Shown: positions 53,486 to 62,727, numbered from the stretch's first letter. The stretch is 64,000 nt of DNA from Frigidibacter sp. SD6-1 (GCF_030143255.1 NZ_JARJNR010000006.1:62001-126000), one strand, 5' to 3'. Notes: a model not told the origin generated them from the letters alone. Numbers and translations are program-made.

Positions 53486-55105
53486 TTACGCCCCTTGAAG
53501 GATCCGTGCCGCGCCCATCCAGCCCACCAGGATGGACGGCGCATTGGTATTACCCCCGATCAGCGTTGGAAAGACCGAAGCGTCGCAGACGCGCAGGCCT
53601 TCCAGTCCATGCACCTTCAGATCGGCATCCACGACCGAGGTCGCCGGGTCCGGCCCCATGCGCGCCGTGCAGGACGGATGATAGACGGTGCCTGACCGCG
53701 CCCGGAAATCGGCGATCAGATCTTCATCGCTCTGCACCTGAGCCCCGGGGCGCAGTTCCTCGGCGATCAGCGAGCGGATCGGCTCCTCTGCCGCGATCCG
53801 GCGCAGGTATTTGACCGCCAGAAGCATCTCGGCAACGTCATGGTCGGTCGAGAAGGCGTTCGCGGTGATCTTCGGATGGGCAAAGGGATCGGCCGAGTTG
53901 AGCATGATCTCGCCCCGGCTGGTCGGACGGCAGTTGGAAAGCCCGATGGACAGGCCCGAGAACGGGTCCGGCGTCAGAAGCGGCCGTTCACCCGGGCGCG
54001 GCAGCAGCGTCGAGAAGGCCTGGAAATAAAGCTGCATGTTGGGGCGGGCAAGGTCCGGCGAGGTGCGGAAGAAGCCGCCCGCATGGTTGATCGATTTCGC
54101 CAGCGGCCCTTTGCCGCCCAGGAAATATTGCATGCCGACCAGGAGCTTGCCCCACCAGGGGCGCAGGAGGTCATTGTAGGTCGGCACCTTCATGCGCCAG
54201 GTGTAGTTGATGCCCTGATGGTCGTTCAGATGCTGGCCGACGTTGGAATTTTCCTGGACGACTGCGATCCCGTGGCCCTGAAGATGCGCCCCCGGCCCGA
54301 TCCCCGACAGCATCAGCAGTTGCGGCGTGTTGATCGCGCCGCCCGACAGGATCACCTCGCGCCCGGCGCGCACCGTGTGGGTCTGGCCAGCGCGCACATA
54401 TTCGACGCCCACGGCACGGCGGCCTTCGAACAGAACCCGCGTGACATGAGCATGGGTCACGACCGTCACATTCGGCCGCTTCATCGCCGGACGCAGGAAA
54501 GCCCGCGCCGCCGAATTGCGCCGCGCGCCCTTGATCGTCATCTGATAGAAGCCGACGCCTTCCTGTTCCGCGCCGTTGAAATCGGAATTGCGCTTCAACC
54601 CCGTCGCTTCTGCTGACGCCACGAATGTCTCGACCAGCGGATGCAGGTCGCGGCGGTTGGCCGAGATGAAGAGCGGCCCGCCCGCGCCCCGCCAATCGTC
54701 GCCGCCCGCCTCGTTGTCCTCGATCGCCCGGTAGGCCGCGCGCGCCGACTGCCAGCCCCAGCCGGGGTTCCCGGCGGCCTCCCAATCGTCATAGTCGCTC
54801 GCATGGCCCCGGATCCAGACCATCGCGTTGATCGAGGACGAGCCGCCGAGCAGCTTTCCGCGCGGCCAGTGATCGCGGTTGCCGGCAAGCCCCGGATCGG
54901 GCTCGGCCGCATACAACCAGTTCACGGACGGGTCATAGAACAGCTTGCCATAACCCAACGGCAGTTGGACGTAGAACCGCCGGTCGCTGCCGCCCGCCTC
55001 GAGCACCAGCACCGAATGCCGCCCGCTGGTCGACAGGCGCTCGGCCAGCACACTACCCGCCGAGCCTGCCCCGACGATGATGAAATCGAATTGTCTGGCC
55101 TGCAT
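53486..55105 (-). CDS. GMC-family FAD oxidoreductase, choline dehydrogenase-like
   Basis: 539-residue flavoprotein. FAD motif DFIIVGAGSAGSVLAERL at the N-terminus, GMC signature around WPRGKLLGGSSSINAMVWIR, and the catalytic histidine/asparagine pair in YHPSCTARMG and IGGNTNAPSI. The family oxidises primary alcohols such as choline or PEG-type alcohols; the substrate cannot be set here because no betaine aldehyde dehydrogenase follows. The ATG at 55105 after GGGGAAG is chosen over longer in-frame options. First gene of a pair with hyuA. Confidence 0.88.
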   Translation of the reverse strand: MQARQFDFIIVGAGSAGSVLAERLSTSGRHSVLVLEAGGSDRRFYVQLPLGYGKLFYDPSVNWLYAAEPDPGLAGNRDHWPRGKLLGGSSSINAMVWIRGHASDYDDWEAAGNPGWGWQSARAAYRAIEDNEAGGDDWRGAGGPLFISANRRDLHPLVETFVASAEATGLKRNSDFNGAEQEGVGFYQMTIKGARRNSAARAFLRPAMKRPNVTVVTHAHVTRVLFEGRRAVGVEYVRAGQTHTVRAGREVILSGGAINTPQLLMLSGIGPGAHLQGHGIAVVQENSNVGQHLNDHQGINYTWRMKVPTYNDLLRPWWGKLLVGMQYFLGGKGPLAKSINHAGGFFRTSPDLARPNMQLYFQAFSTLLPRPGERPLLTPDPFSGLSIGLSNCRPTSRGEIMLNSADPFAHPKITANAFSTDHDVAEMLLAVKYLRRIAAEEPIRSLIAEELRPGAQVQSDEDLIADFRARSGTVYHPSCTARMGPDPATSVVDADLKVHGLEGLRVCDASVFPTLIGGNTNAPSILVGWMGAARILQGA

Positions 55106-55140
55106 GTTCTTCCCCTTTTCAACGACCTTACTGGGACACG

Positions 55141-55181
55141 GCGACGGGCTGGTCCGTTCGCAAAACGACAAAGCCCGTCGC
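55141..55181. promoter_or_regulatory. 10-bp perfect inverted repeat upstream of the GMC gene
   Basis: GCGACGGGCT (55141-55150) and AGCCCGTCGC (55172-55181) enclose 21 bp, beginning 35 bp before the GMC start in the 290-bp divergent region before the SDR gene. It could be an operator or an mRNA leader hairpin. The rest of the region to 55395 shows nothing I can name. Confidence 0.35.
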
Positions 55182-55395
55182 TTTCGGGTTACGCGAAATG
55201 ACATTGGGCACAGAGTCGGACCTGCCTGACGTTCCGCAGGCCACCAATCCCGCCGACACACCACGCTCAGCCAAGAACCCGCCGAAGGCCCTTCCGGCCG
55301 CGCACCTTTCGCGATGGAGCAGCGAAGCGGGACGCTAGGCGGTTGACGCCTTCGATCACCGTGCCATTGTCGCGACGATCAAATCGGGAAGCCAG

Positions 55396-56166
55396 ATGAC
55401 ATCTCAGGAAGAACCGGCAGGTTTCGCCACCATGCCAGCGGTCGCCGCCACGACAGTGGTCATTTCCGGCGCAGGATCGGGCATCGGTCGCGCGGCGGCC
55501 CGACTGCTTGCGGCAGAAGGCCACAGTGTGGTCGCGGTTGGCCGACGCGGCGAGGCCCTCGCCGAAACCGCTTCGGCGGCGCCGGAGCGCATCCGGTCCT
55601 GCCGTGTCGATGTGGTCGATGCGGGAGCGCTTGCCACGGCGCTGGCCGACGCCACGACCGGTCTGCCACCCGTCGGCTATTGTATCGCGGCAGCCGCACA
55701 ATATGCGCGCGGCCACTTCCTCGACATGCGCCCCGAAACCTTCTCCGCCATGATCCGCGCCAATGTCGAGGGCGTGGCCAACCTGCTGAGACTGATATTG
55801 CCCGGCATGATCGAACGGCGCTTCGGGCGCATCGTGGTCGTGGGATCACTCGCCGACATGAATCCGATCCCCGGGGCCGCCGGCTATTCGGCGTCCAAGG
55901 GCGCCCTGCATGCGCTCGTCCGGGGAATAGCTGGCGAGATTGACCCCACGCGCCATCCCAACGTCCTTATCAACGAACTATCGCCCGGCGCGACCCGTAC
56001 GGCAATGAGCGACCGGGGCAAGGAACCGCAGGATGTCTTTCCCGACATTCGCAGGCTTCTTCACCTGCCAGAGGGCGGGCCAACCGGTCGGTTCTATCTG
56101 GAAAACCGCGAAATCCGGCTGGGGGAAAGCTGGAAACAGGCGCTTCGGCGCCGCATTGGCCTCTGA
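55396..56166 (+). CDS. short-chain dehydrogenase/reductase
   Basis: 256-residue Rossmann enzyme of the classical SDR family. Cofactor motif VISGAGSGIGRAAARLLAAE (22-41); the active-site triad S151, Y164, K168 has the standard spacing in GSLADMN...GYSASKGAL. A C-terminal extension of about 40 residues carries the RRLLHLPEGGPTGRFYLEN segment. NADP preference is suggested by the arginines after strand 2 (VGRRGEAL). Substrate unknown. It is convergent with the cysteine-cluster GMC gene, 25 bp apart. An alternative start is at 55432. Confidence 0.88.
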   Translation: MTSQEEPAGFATMPAVAATTVVISGAGSGIGRAAARLLAAEGHSVVAVGRRGEALAETASAAPERIRSCRVDVVDAGALATALADATTGLPPVGYCIAAAAQYARGHFLDMRPETFSAMIRANVEGVANLLRLILPGMIERRFGRIVVVGSLADMNPIPGAAGYSASKGALHALVRGIAGEIDPTRHPNVLINELSPGATRTAMSDRGKEPQDVFPDIRRLLHLPEGGPTGRFYLENREIRLGESWKQALRRRIGL

Positions 56167-56191
56167 TCCCGCCCGGCGCGAACGGGGAGGC

Positions 56192-57778
56192 TCAGCGCCA
56201 GATCTCGTCCTCGAGCCGGTCAGCCAGGTCGAGGGCGAGCGCCACCACCGTGAGACTGGGGTTTGTCGAGCCCGACGAGGGAAAGGCGGACGCATCCGCA
56301 ACCCATAGCCCCGCAACGCCCCGCACAGCGAGCTCGGACGTGGTAACCGACTGACCGGGGTCCTCGCCCATCCGGCAGGTGCCGCAGGGATGACCCCAAT
56401 TCGGTCGCAAACGTCGGTTAAGGAAGCGAACGCGTGCGCCCGCGAACAGGCTTAGCACCCGCTCTCGCAGGGCCGCATTGCGGCGTTCGAGTTCCGCGCT
56501 GACCCCGTAGGTCACGCGGATCGGATCGCTGGCCGCAGGGCCTTGCGGCGGCAGAACCCGATTTTCCCTGTAGGGCAGATCCTGAAGGATCGTGGCGAAG
56601 ATCGCGTCGTGGCGAAGCGCGCGCGCGACAATACGCGCGGGAAGACGCAACAGAAGCAGCGCCGGGCCAAGCCATCCGAACCCCGCCCGCCGGACGACAT
56701 CGGCAAGATATCCCGCGACCATCCCGGTCTGCACCGGAAAGCCCAGCGACTGTATCTCGCCGCCCGGCGCATTGCCCAGACGCCACGCGGCACGAGAGGC
56801 GATGGTCTTCATCGGCCCGCTGCCCGCCAAGGCGCCGGGCTCACGCACGGTGAAAATGTCGCTCGCATGGAACATCAGCCCGCGCCCCAGGAGGCTGGGC
56901 GGACCGTCGGACCACAGGCTACCCGAGGCCATGAGGATCCGGGGCGTGTTGAGCGCACCGGCCGCCAGAACCACATGGCGCGCCCTGAAGCGCCTCGGCC
57001 CAGCGCGCCCTGTCGCCGTCACCTCCAGCATCCCGTCTTCCGCCCGGCCGATTCTCTCCACATGGAGGTCGGTTTCAAGGCGAACCGATCCATCTGCGAT
57101 CACTTCGGCAAGACCGCGGCTCCAGCTGTCTGCCTTGCAACCCCGGACACATCGCACACCTTGACACTCGCCGCAGCCGGGACGGTATTCGATGCCCACC
57201 GGAAGGCGGAAGGGCGCGCCGCCATTCGCCGCCAGACGCCGTGCAAGCCGCGCATCCCGGTCAGAGACCACAGGCCCCGCCGGCAAAGGCGGACCCGGGT
57301 CGGGATCAAGCGGGTCGCGGCCACCGCGCACGCCCATAAGTCGCTCGGCCCGGTCATAGAGCGCCGCCATCCGCGCGGCCGGCCATGGCCAGCGCGTGGA
57401 CAACGCCCCCTGACCGCTGTCCTCACGCCCGAAATCCTCGGCGCGGAACCGCTCCAGCACCCCGCCGTAAAGCGCCGCGGATCCTCCCACCCCATGGCCG
57501 AGCGCGAGCCCCTCCGGCCGGAACCGGCCTTCCTCACCGGAAGAGACCAGGAAGGCCGTCGGCCATCGGCCGGGCACCGGCGCACCGCCGATCTTGCGCT
57601 TGAGCCGCGCCAGCAAACCGCCGGACTGAGGGGGCGGCGAAAGCGGCCCGGATTCGATCACCCGTATCCGCCGGGACCCGTCCGCCCGTCCGACCGCCGC
57701 TGCGACGGTCCCTCCTCCGAGCCCGGCCCCCACGATCAGCAGATCATCGGCCACTTCTGCGGTATCCTGGAATGCCAC
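56192..57778 (-). CDS. GMC-type FAD oxidoreductase with a CX2CX4CX3C cysteine cluster
   Basis: 528-residue flavoprotein: FAD motif LLIVGAGLGGGTVAAAVGRA at 13-32, C-terminal GMC region NWGHPCGTCRMGEDP and SSGSTNPSLTVVALAL. C202, C205, C210 and C214 in GCGECQGVRCVRGCKAD form a four-cysteine cluster, reminiscent of the cysteine group that binds an iron-sulfur cluster in bacterial FAD glucose dehydrogenase alpha subunits. No signal peptide or cytochrome partner is seen. No ATG fits; the GTG at 57778 follows GGGAGA, while a longer GTG start lies at 57811. Confidence 0.8.
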   Translation of the reverse strand: MAFQDTAEVADDLLIVGAGLGGGTVAAAVGRADGSRRIRVIESGPLSPPPQSGGLLARLKRKIGGAPVPGRWPTAFLVSSGEEGRFRPEGLALGHGVGGSAALYGGVLERFRAEDFGREDSGQGALSTRWPWPAARMAALYDRAERLMGVRGGRDPLDPDPGPPLPAGPVVSDRDARLARRLAANGGAPFRLPVGIEYRPGCGECQGVRCVRGCKADSWSRGLAEVIADGSVRLETDLHVERIGRAEDGMLEVTATGRAGPRRFRARHVVLAAGALNTPRILMASGSLWSDGPPSLLGRGLMFHASDIFTVREPGALAGSGPMKTIASRAAWRLGNAPGGEIQSLGFPVQTGMVAGYLADVVRRAGFGWLGPALLLLRLPARIVARALRHDAIFATILQDLPYRENRVLPPQGPAASDPIRVTYGVSAELERRNAALRERVLSLFAGARVRFLNRRLRPNWGHPCGTCRMGEDPGQSVTTSELAVRGVAGLWVADASAFPSSGSTNPSLTVVALALDLADRLEDEIWR

Positions 57779-57958
57779 TGATTTCTCCCGCCAGCACCGT
57801 CGCCAACTCACCCCATCCCCGGCGAGAAATCAACCGGCAGAGGCGGCCCTCCACCCATGGTGCAGCGGCTGCCTGGCGGGCGGAGCGCGGCGTCTTCCAG
57901 TGCACGCGAAGCGACGCGATCTCGCAGTCAGCGTCAACGGCGGGATGAGTTCGGCGGC

Positions 57959-58396
57959 TCAGGCGGCGCGGGGCGCCCCGTCGGGATGGCGCGGCGGACC
58001 CACACTTGCGGGAAGCGCGCAGGACAGGTGACCGGGAAAATCCGCCCGGAACCTGAGCGCGAGATCGGCGAAGTCAAGCCCCACGGCGGAAGCGGCCATC
58101 AGCGGCCGGTCCTCGGGCCAGAGGCAAAGCACCAGCCGGTCATCACCTGAAAGCCGCAGGACAAAACCCACCGCGCGCAGCCTGTGCTGAAGGTCGAACC
58201 AGTCGCTTGCCTCGCGCGCCGCAAGGCGGATACGCGCACCGGCGGGCAGGTCGGACCGGCCGGCGACTCCAGCCGCCTCGGCCAGGACCGACGCCACGTA
58301 ATCCGCCGCGCCAAGACCCGCGCGCCGCGCCGACTGTCCGACGAGCAGAAGAAGCTCCTTCGGCAGATCGACATAGATGCGCGCATGTTCAGCCAT
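57959..58396 (-). CDS. hypothetical protein with ribbon-helix-helix-like N-terminus
   Basis: 145 residues. The first 45 (ARIYVDLPKELLLLVGQSAR, then a helix AADYVASVLAEAA) resemble a ribbon-helix-helix or antitoxin-type DNA-binding unit, followed by an unrecognised region that may be sensory. Codon use has the GC-rich third positions of neighbouring genes, which supports a real gene. The ribosome site is weak. It lies 51 bp downstream of the carbonic anhydrase gene in the same direction. Function unknown. Confidence 0.55.
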   Translation of the reverse strand: MAEHARIYVDLPKELLLLVGQSARRAGLGAADYVASVLAEAAGVAGRSDLPAGARIRLAAREASDWFDLQHRLRAVGFVLRLSGDDRLVLCLWPEDRPLMAASAVGLDFADLALRFRADFPGHLSCALPASVGPPRHPDGAPRAA

Positions 58397-58447
58397 GCAT
58401 CAAGCTTACGCGCGCTTGGTTAACGCGGCCTTATCGGCAGCGGGGTG

Positions 58448-59101
58448 TCAGAGCGGGACGAAGCTGCCCGCCGCCCCGTCATACTGCTGCAGGCCACCGT
58501 CACCTATGTCGTTCCACAGGCCGTGCAGCGACAGTTCTCCGGCTTCGACGGCCGCGCGGACGAAGGGGAAGGTCATGAGGTTTTCGAGGCTCACCACAAC
58601 CGCCTGCTTTTCAAGCGCGGTCACCCGTTCTGCCTCGTCGGCGATATCCTTGATGCGCTCATAGCCGGGGCGCAGGATGTCCATCCAGCGGCCGACATAA
58701 CTTGCCTTGTCCTCAAGCTGCGGCGCGTCACCGCAGCACATGTCATGGCAGCCCCGCGCGCCGCCGCAGCCCGAATGGCCCATCACCACCAGATGCGCGA
58801 CCCTGAGCGCGGTCACGCCATATTCCAGCGCCGCCGAGGTGCCGTGATGCTCGCCGTCGGGTTTGTGCGGCGGCACCAGATTGGCAATGTTGCGATGGAT
58901 GAAGAACTCGCCCTGATCGGCGCCGAAGATCGAGGTGACATGGACCCGGCTGTCGCAGCAGGAAATCACCATGGCGCGCGGATGCTGGCCGCCCTGGGCG
59001 AGGCGCTTGTACCAGGCCTTGTTCTCCTCCCAGGTCGTGGCCTTCCAGCCGTGATAGCGCTGGACAAGGTAGGAGGGCAGCGGTTTGGCGTGGCTCGTCA
59101 T
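58448..59101 (-). CDS. beta-class carbonic anhydrase
   Basis: 217-residue zinc enzyme interconverting CO2 and bicarbonate. Zinc and catalytic residues C48, D50, R52 (SCCDSR) and H109, C112 (GHSGCGG) are all present, with the family segment FFIHRNIANLVPP. The start is taken at 59101 after GGGAGACGTG; the frame is open upstream but without family similarity. Cytosolic, single-gene unit divergent from the Hpt-like gene. Confidence 0.95.
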   Translation of the reverse strand: MTSHAKPLPSYLVQRYHGWKATTWEENKAWYKRLAQGGQHPRAMVISCCDSRVHVTSIFGADQGEFFIHRNIANLVPPHKPDGEHHGTSAALEYGVTALRVAHLVVMGHSGCGGARGCHDMCCGDAPQLEDKASYVGRWMDILRPGYERIKDIADEAERVTALEKQAVVVSLENLMTFPFVRAAVEAGELSLHGLWNDIGDGGLQQYDGAAGSFVPL

Positions 59102-59263
59102 CACGTCTCCCTGATCTGTTGGCGCCCGGACAGGCGATCCGGCTTTCCTTACGGTGCCGTTCGTTCGAATTCGAGCGTTTTTCGTGACCGCCATCAACCT
59201 TTTCTTGAACGGCAGGCGCGAGGCTCATGCCCGCATTTGGGGTGCGGTTGAAGGAGGGTCAAG

Positions 59264-59644
59264 ATGCCGGTGCTGGCAGTCTTGCGCCATGAGGAAGGGG
59301 TCCGGCTGGATCCCGATCCGCTGGTGGCGCTGTTCGCGGAGCTTGGAGAGGGCGGGGCGGAACGGGTGGTGCGCCGGGCGCTACTGGAACTGTCCGAGCA
59401 GCTCTCCGAGGTCGCGGCCCATTTCGCGGCGGGCCGGACGGACGATTTGATCCGCAGCGCGCGGATGCTGGCGAAAGTCGCCGAACAGGTGGGAATGGCG
59501 ACACTGGCGCGCGTGGCGCGCGACGTGGTCCGGACCGGCGCGGCGGGGGACCTGACCGCACGGGCGGCAACCGTGGCCCGGCTTGGCCGCATCGGAGAAC
59601 GCTCGCTCGCGGCATTGTGGGACCTGAGCGAAGCGGGTGGCTGA
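59264..59644 (+). CDS. Hpt-like helical protein lacking the phospho-histidine
   Basis: 126 residues, nearly all helix. The stretch DLIRSARMLAKVAEQVGM (61-78) followed by LARVARDVV aligns with the Hpt pattern A-H-x-L-K-G-x-A-x-x-x-G and L-A-x-L-A-R-x-L, but R67 stands where the phosphorylated histidine would be. A strong AGGAGG precedes the start. It sits alone between carbonic anhydrase and leucyl aminopeptidase. It could be a non-phosphorylatable adaptor of a phosphorelay, or an unrelated four-helix protein; similarity is by eye only. Confidence 0.6.
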   Translation: MPVLAVLRHEEGVRLDPDPLVALFAELGEGGAERVVRRALLELSEQLSEVAAHFAAGRTDDLIRSARMLAKVAEQVGMATLARVARDVVRTGAAGDLTARAATVARLGRIGERSLAALWDLSEAGG

Positions 59645-59803
59645 GGCGCCATCCCGGGCCGCTCCTCCGGCGCGGACCGCGCCGTCCTCGCGAAGAGAGC
59701 GGTCACGCTCGATGAGCGACCTGTCGCGACGCGCCCCCGGTGCATGGGCCTTGCGGGCGCCGCGCGAGGGCTTAGGGTGGCCGCGACCAGAACCGGAGCG
59801 CCC

Positions 59804-61186
59804 ATGACAGACCCTGCAACGCCTGAACGGACCGCCCTGCCGCTGCATGTGGTCGAAGAGGCCGCTCTCGACAATTTCATGCAGGGGCTTGCCCCCGCCC
59901 ACCGCACCTGGGCGGAGGCCAGCCACTTTACCGGCGCCCTCGGTCAGGTGCTGGTGCTGCCCGGCGCTTCCGGCCGTCCGGCCGCCGCCGCCGCAGGTTA
60001 CGGCAGCAGCACCTCCCGGGCGCGCGGGCGGTTTCACCTTGCGGCCGTGGCCGCTGCACTGCCCGAGGCCAATTGGCGGCTTGAGGGCCTCGCCGATCCG
60101 CGCGCGCTGGAGGAAGAGGCGCTCGGCTGGCGCCTCGCCCGCTACCGGTTCGACCGCTACAAGGCAGCGAAACCGCCGCGCGCGCGCCTGATCACGCCGC
60201 CGTCTGTTGATGGTGCACGGCTTGACGCCATCGCGACAGGCGAGTTCCTGACGCGCGACCTGATCAACACGCCCGCGGCCGACATGGGCCCGGCGGAACT
60301 GGAAGCCGCCGCGCGTGCCCTGGCGGCACGGCATGGCGCCTCGGTCGAGGTGACGGCCGGCGACAATCTTCAGACCGCAGATTTCCCGATGATCCATGCC
60401 GTCGGCCGCGCCAGCCCCCGCGCGCCGCGCCTGATCGACCTGCGCTGGGGCAGCGATGGTCCGGCCCTGACGCTCGTCGGCAAGGGCGTCTGTTTCGACA
60501 CCGGCGGGCTCAATATCAAGACCGGCGGCTCGATGAGCCTGATGAAGAAGGATATGGGCGGGGCGGCGACGGTTCTGGGCCTTGCCTCGATGATCATGGC
60601 TCTTGGGTTGAAGCTGCGCCTGCGGGTGCTGATCCCGGCGGTCGAGAATGTGATCTCCGGCAATGCGCTGAAACCGAAGGACATATTGAAAAGCCGCAAG
60701 GGCCTGTCGGTCGAGGTCAACGACACCGACGCCGAGGGGCGGCTGGTTCTTGCCGATGCACTGGCGCTTGCCGATGAGGAAAAGCCCGATATGATCGTGT
60801 CGATGGCCACCCTGACCGGCGCGGCGCGGGTGGCCGTCGGCCCCGACCTCGCGCCCTTCTACACCGATGACGAGCCGCTTGCCGCCGCCCTGTCGGCGGC
60901 TGGCGCGCGGGTCGCCGACCCGGTCTGGCGCCTGCCCTTCTGGACGCCCTATGACAGCGTGATCGAGCCCGATGTCGCCGATCTGGACAATGCCCCGGGC
61001 TTCGGTTTCGCCGGGTCGATCACCGCGGCGCTGTTCCTGCGCCGCTTCGTGACCGCCAGCCCGCGCTATGCGCATTTCGACATATACGGCTGGCAGCCGA
61101 CCGCCGCGCCCGCCCGGCCCAAGGGCGGCGTCGGCCAAGGCGCGCGGGCCCTGCTCGACGCGCTGCCGATGGTGCTGGGTCTATGA
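59804..61186 (+). CDS. leucyl aminopeptidase family M17
   Basis: 460-residue dimetal aminopeptidase removing N-terminal residues from peptides. VGKGVCFDTGGLNIK, then KKDMGGAATV and the signature NDTDAEGRLVLADAL give the metal and catalytic residues. The N-terminal domain (about 1-130) is diverged from E. coli PepA, so DNA binding is not implied. Start at 59804 with GGAGC upstream; the open frame begins earlier but lacks similarity. Overlaps the NlpC/P60 gene by 4 bp, suggesting joint peptide turnover. Confidence 0.92.
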   Translation: MTDPATPERTALPLHVVEEAALDNFMQGLAPAHRTWAEASHFTGALGQVLVLPGASGRPAAAAAGYGSSTSRARGRFHLAAVAAALPEANWRLEGLADPRALEEEALGWRLARYRFDRYKAAKPPRARLITPPSVDGARLDAIATGEFLTRDLINTPAADMGPAELEAAARALAARHGASVEVTAGDNLQTADFPMIHAVGRASPRAPRLIDLRWGSDGPALTLVGKGVCFDTGGLNIKTGGSMSLMKKDMGGAATVLGLASMIMALGLKLRLRVLIPAVENVISGNALKPKDILKSRKGLSVEVNDTDAEGRLVLADALALADEEKPDMIVSMATLTGAARVAVGPDLAPFYTDDEPLAAALSAAGARVADPVWRLPFWTPYDSVIEPDVADLDNAPGFGFAGSITAALFLRRFVTASPRYAHFDIYGWQPTAAPARPKGGVGQGARALLDALPMVLGL

Positions 61187-62010
61187 CGGACCGGCGGCTC
61201 CTGCCCACGAATGGACGGGTCGCCCATGTCTCGCTGCGGGGTGAGGTCGCGGCCGCCCGCTTCACCGAGGGCGACTGGGCGCGTCTGAGGCCGCCGCTGA
61301 CCGACCTTCTCGCCCGGCCCGACGGGCCGCGCGACCGTCAGCTGCTGCGCGGCGAGCGGGTTCTGGTTCTGGAACGGTCGGGACGACATGCCTTCATCCA
61401 GTCCGGGAAGGACGGCTATTGCGGCTATGTCGATGAGGCGGCCCTCGGCCCGGATCACCCGGTCACCCATTGGGTCGCCGCGCCCGCGACCCATCTCTAC
61501 GCCACCGCCACGATCAAACGGCGCGAAGTCGCGAGCCTGTCTTTCGGTGCCTGTCTTTCGATCACCGGCGAAGAGGGTCGCTTCGCGCTGACCCATGATG
61601 GGCTCTACGTGCCGCGCACACATCTGAACCCCGTCGGTGTGCGAATGGCCGACCCTGCGGCCGTGGCAGCGCTGTTTCTCGGCACGCCCTATCTCTGGGG
61701 CGGCAATTCGCGCGGCGGGATCGATTGTTCGGGTCTCGTGCAGGCCGCCCTTCTCGCCTGTGGTCATCAGTGCCCGGGCGACAGCGACCTGCAATGGCGA
61801 GCCGTCGGTCAGCGGCTGGACGAGGGCACGCCGGTTCGGCGTGGCGACCTCCTGTTCTGGAAGGGCCATGTCGCGATGGCAATCGACGGCGATACGATGA
61901 TCCATGCCAACGCCCATGCGATGGCCGTCGCCCTGGAGCCGATCCTGCTCGCCAAAGACCGTATCCGCGCGGCCGAAGGCGACAGCTGGCTGGGCGTCCG
62001 GCGGCCCTGA
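61183..62010 (+). CDS. NlpC/P60 (C40) peptidase with SH3-like N-terminal domains
   Basis: 275 residues. SH3b-type modules occupy roughly 1-150 (ERSGRHAFIQSGKDGYCGYV). The C40 catalytic domain has C182 in GGIDCSGLVQ, H229 in WKGHVAM and H241 in MIHANAH. The family cleaves D-gamma-glutamyl links in wall peptides. No signal peptide is visible, so it may act on imported muropeptides in the cytoplasm, which matches its coupling to the aminopeptidase. Confidence 0.92.
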   Translation: MTDRRLLPTNGRVAHVSLRGEVAAARFTEGDWARLRPPLTDLLARPDGPRDRQLLRGERVLVLERSGRHAFIQSGKDGYCGYVDEAALGPDHPVTHWVAAPATHLYATATIKRREVASLSFGACLSITGEEGRFALTHDGLYVPRTHLNPVGVRMADPAAVAALFLGTPYLWGGNSRGGIDCSGLVQAALLACGHQCPGDSDLQWRAVGQRLDEGTPVRRGDLLFWKGHVAMAIDGDTMIHANAHAMAVALEPILLAKDRIRAAEGDSWLGVRRP

Positions 62011-62111
62011 CGGGCCGCTCATCGGGCTCTTGCGCGCCCTCTTCGCAGGAAGCGCGCGCCCCCGCGAGGAGCCCCGTCCGGGGCGAGGAGCGGCGCGCCC
62101 GGCAGTCCTGG

Positions 62112-62456
62112 TCAGACCGAACGAATGAGCTTCCGTTCCAGGGGGCTCAGAACGCCCGGCAGGTCATGACCGCGTTTCAGAACCTGCCCGGTCATCCCTA
62201 TCAGCGCATACATGCCCTGCCGGTTCCTGAGCCTTGGATGTTTCTCGATCCGGTAAAGCGGCGTCTCGGCTGTGTGCCGGAAGACCGCGAACACCGCGCA
62301 GTCGCGCAGAAAGGACATGGCATAATCCCGCCATTCCCCCGCCGCCACCATCCGCCCATAGAGCGACAGGATAGTCGACAGCTCCGCCCGATCAAAAGCG
62401 ACCTGCTGAGGCAAGGCCGCGGAAAAGTGTAGGGGCGTCGGTTCCTGAACCGTCAT
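62112..62456 (-). CDS. DUF2794 family protein
   Basis: 114 residues conserved among Rhodobacterales and Rhizobiales. The core AELSTILSLYGRMVAAGEWR, then DYAMSFLRDCAVFAVFR and a KRGHDLPGVL ending identify the family. No catalytic motif is evident, and no function is known. Single gene, convergent with the NlpC/P60 gene. Confidence 0.88.
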   Translation of the reverse strand: MTVQEPTPLHFSAALPQQVAFDRAELSTILSLYGRMVAAGEWRDYAMSFLRDCAVFAVFRHTAETPLYRIEKHPRLRNRQGMYALIGMTGQVLKRGHDLPGVLSPLERKLIRSV

Positions 62457-62637
62457 GTAGCGATGCTACCTGACCTGCCGGGCAAATCAAGCCTTGCCGG
62501 CGAACTCACGTGGGGACAGTCGGGCTTTGCCGGAAGCCGCCGCCCGATTTCGGCCATGAAATGACCCGATGGCGGCCGCTTTCCCTCCCGCGAATCGCCG
62601 CGTTCGGGCACGAATTTGTGAACAGCGAGAAACGCTA

Positions 62638-62720
62638 GGTTCCGGCGGAGCGGCCAACAGCCCCCACCCAGTTCGCCCCGTCGGAACCGTCCTCGCCCAG
62701 ACCCCGCTTCGGCGGGGTCT
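62638..62720 (+). ncRNA. candidate small RNA ending in a Rho-independent terminator
   Basis: In the 286-bp gap between DUF2794 and the I78 gene, GGTTCCGGCGG (62638-62648) can pair with CCGTCGGAACC (62678-62688), ten Watson-Crick pairs plus one G-U. Ten bases later a 9-bp stem with TTCG loop (62699-62720) is followed by TGATTTTC. No plus-strand gene lies within 600 bp upstream, so the terminator has no obvious mRNA to end. Promoter not clear; the 5' end is a guess. Confidence 0.35.
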
Positions 62721-62727
62721 TGATTTT
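62699..62727 (+). terminator. Rho-independent terminator (AGACCCCGC-ttcg-GCGGGGTCT + TGATTTT)
   Basis: A perfect 9-bp stem capped by a stable TTCG tetraloop and followed by a T-rich tail on the plus strand. On the minus strand, the direction of the neighbouring I78 gene, the stem is followed by GGGCG rather than T, so plus-strand use is favoured. Confidence 0.7.

Noticed and set aside
51674-53695. A 673-codon plus-strand open frame opposite hyuA
   Set aside because: Antisense to a full-length HyuA with intact motifs; composition typical of a GC-rich shadow frame.
55106-55395. A decayed gene in the GMC/SDR divergent region
   Set aside because: The upstream frame extension of the GMC gene has no family similarity and the region has a symmetric element consistent with regulation instead.
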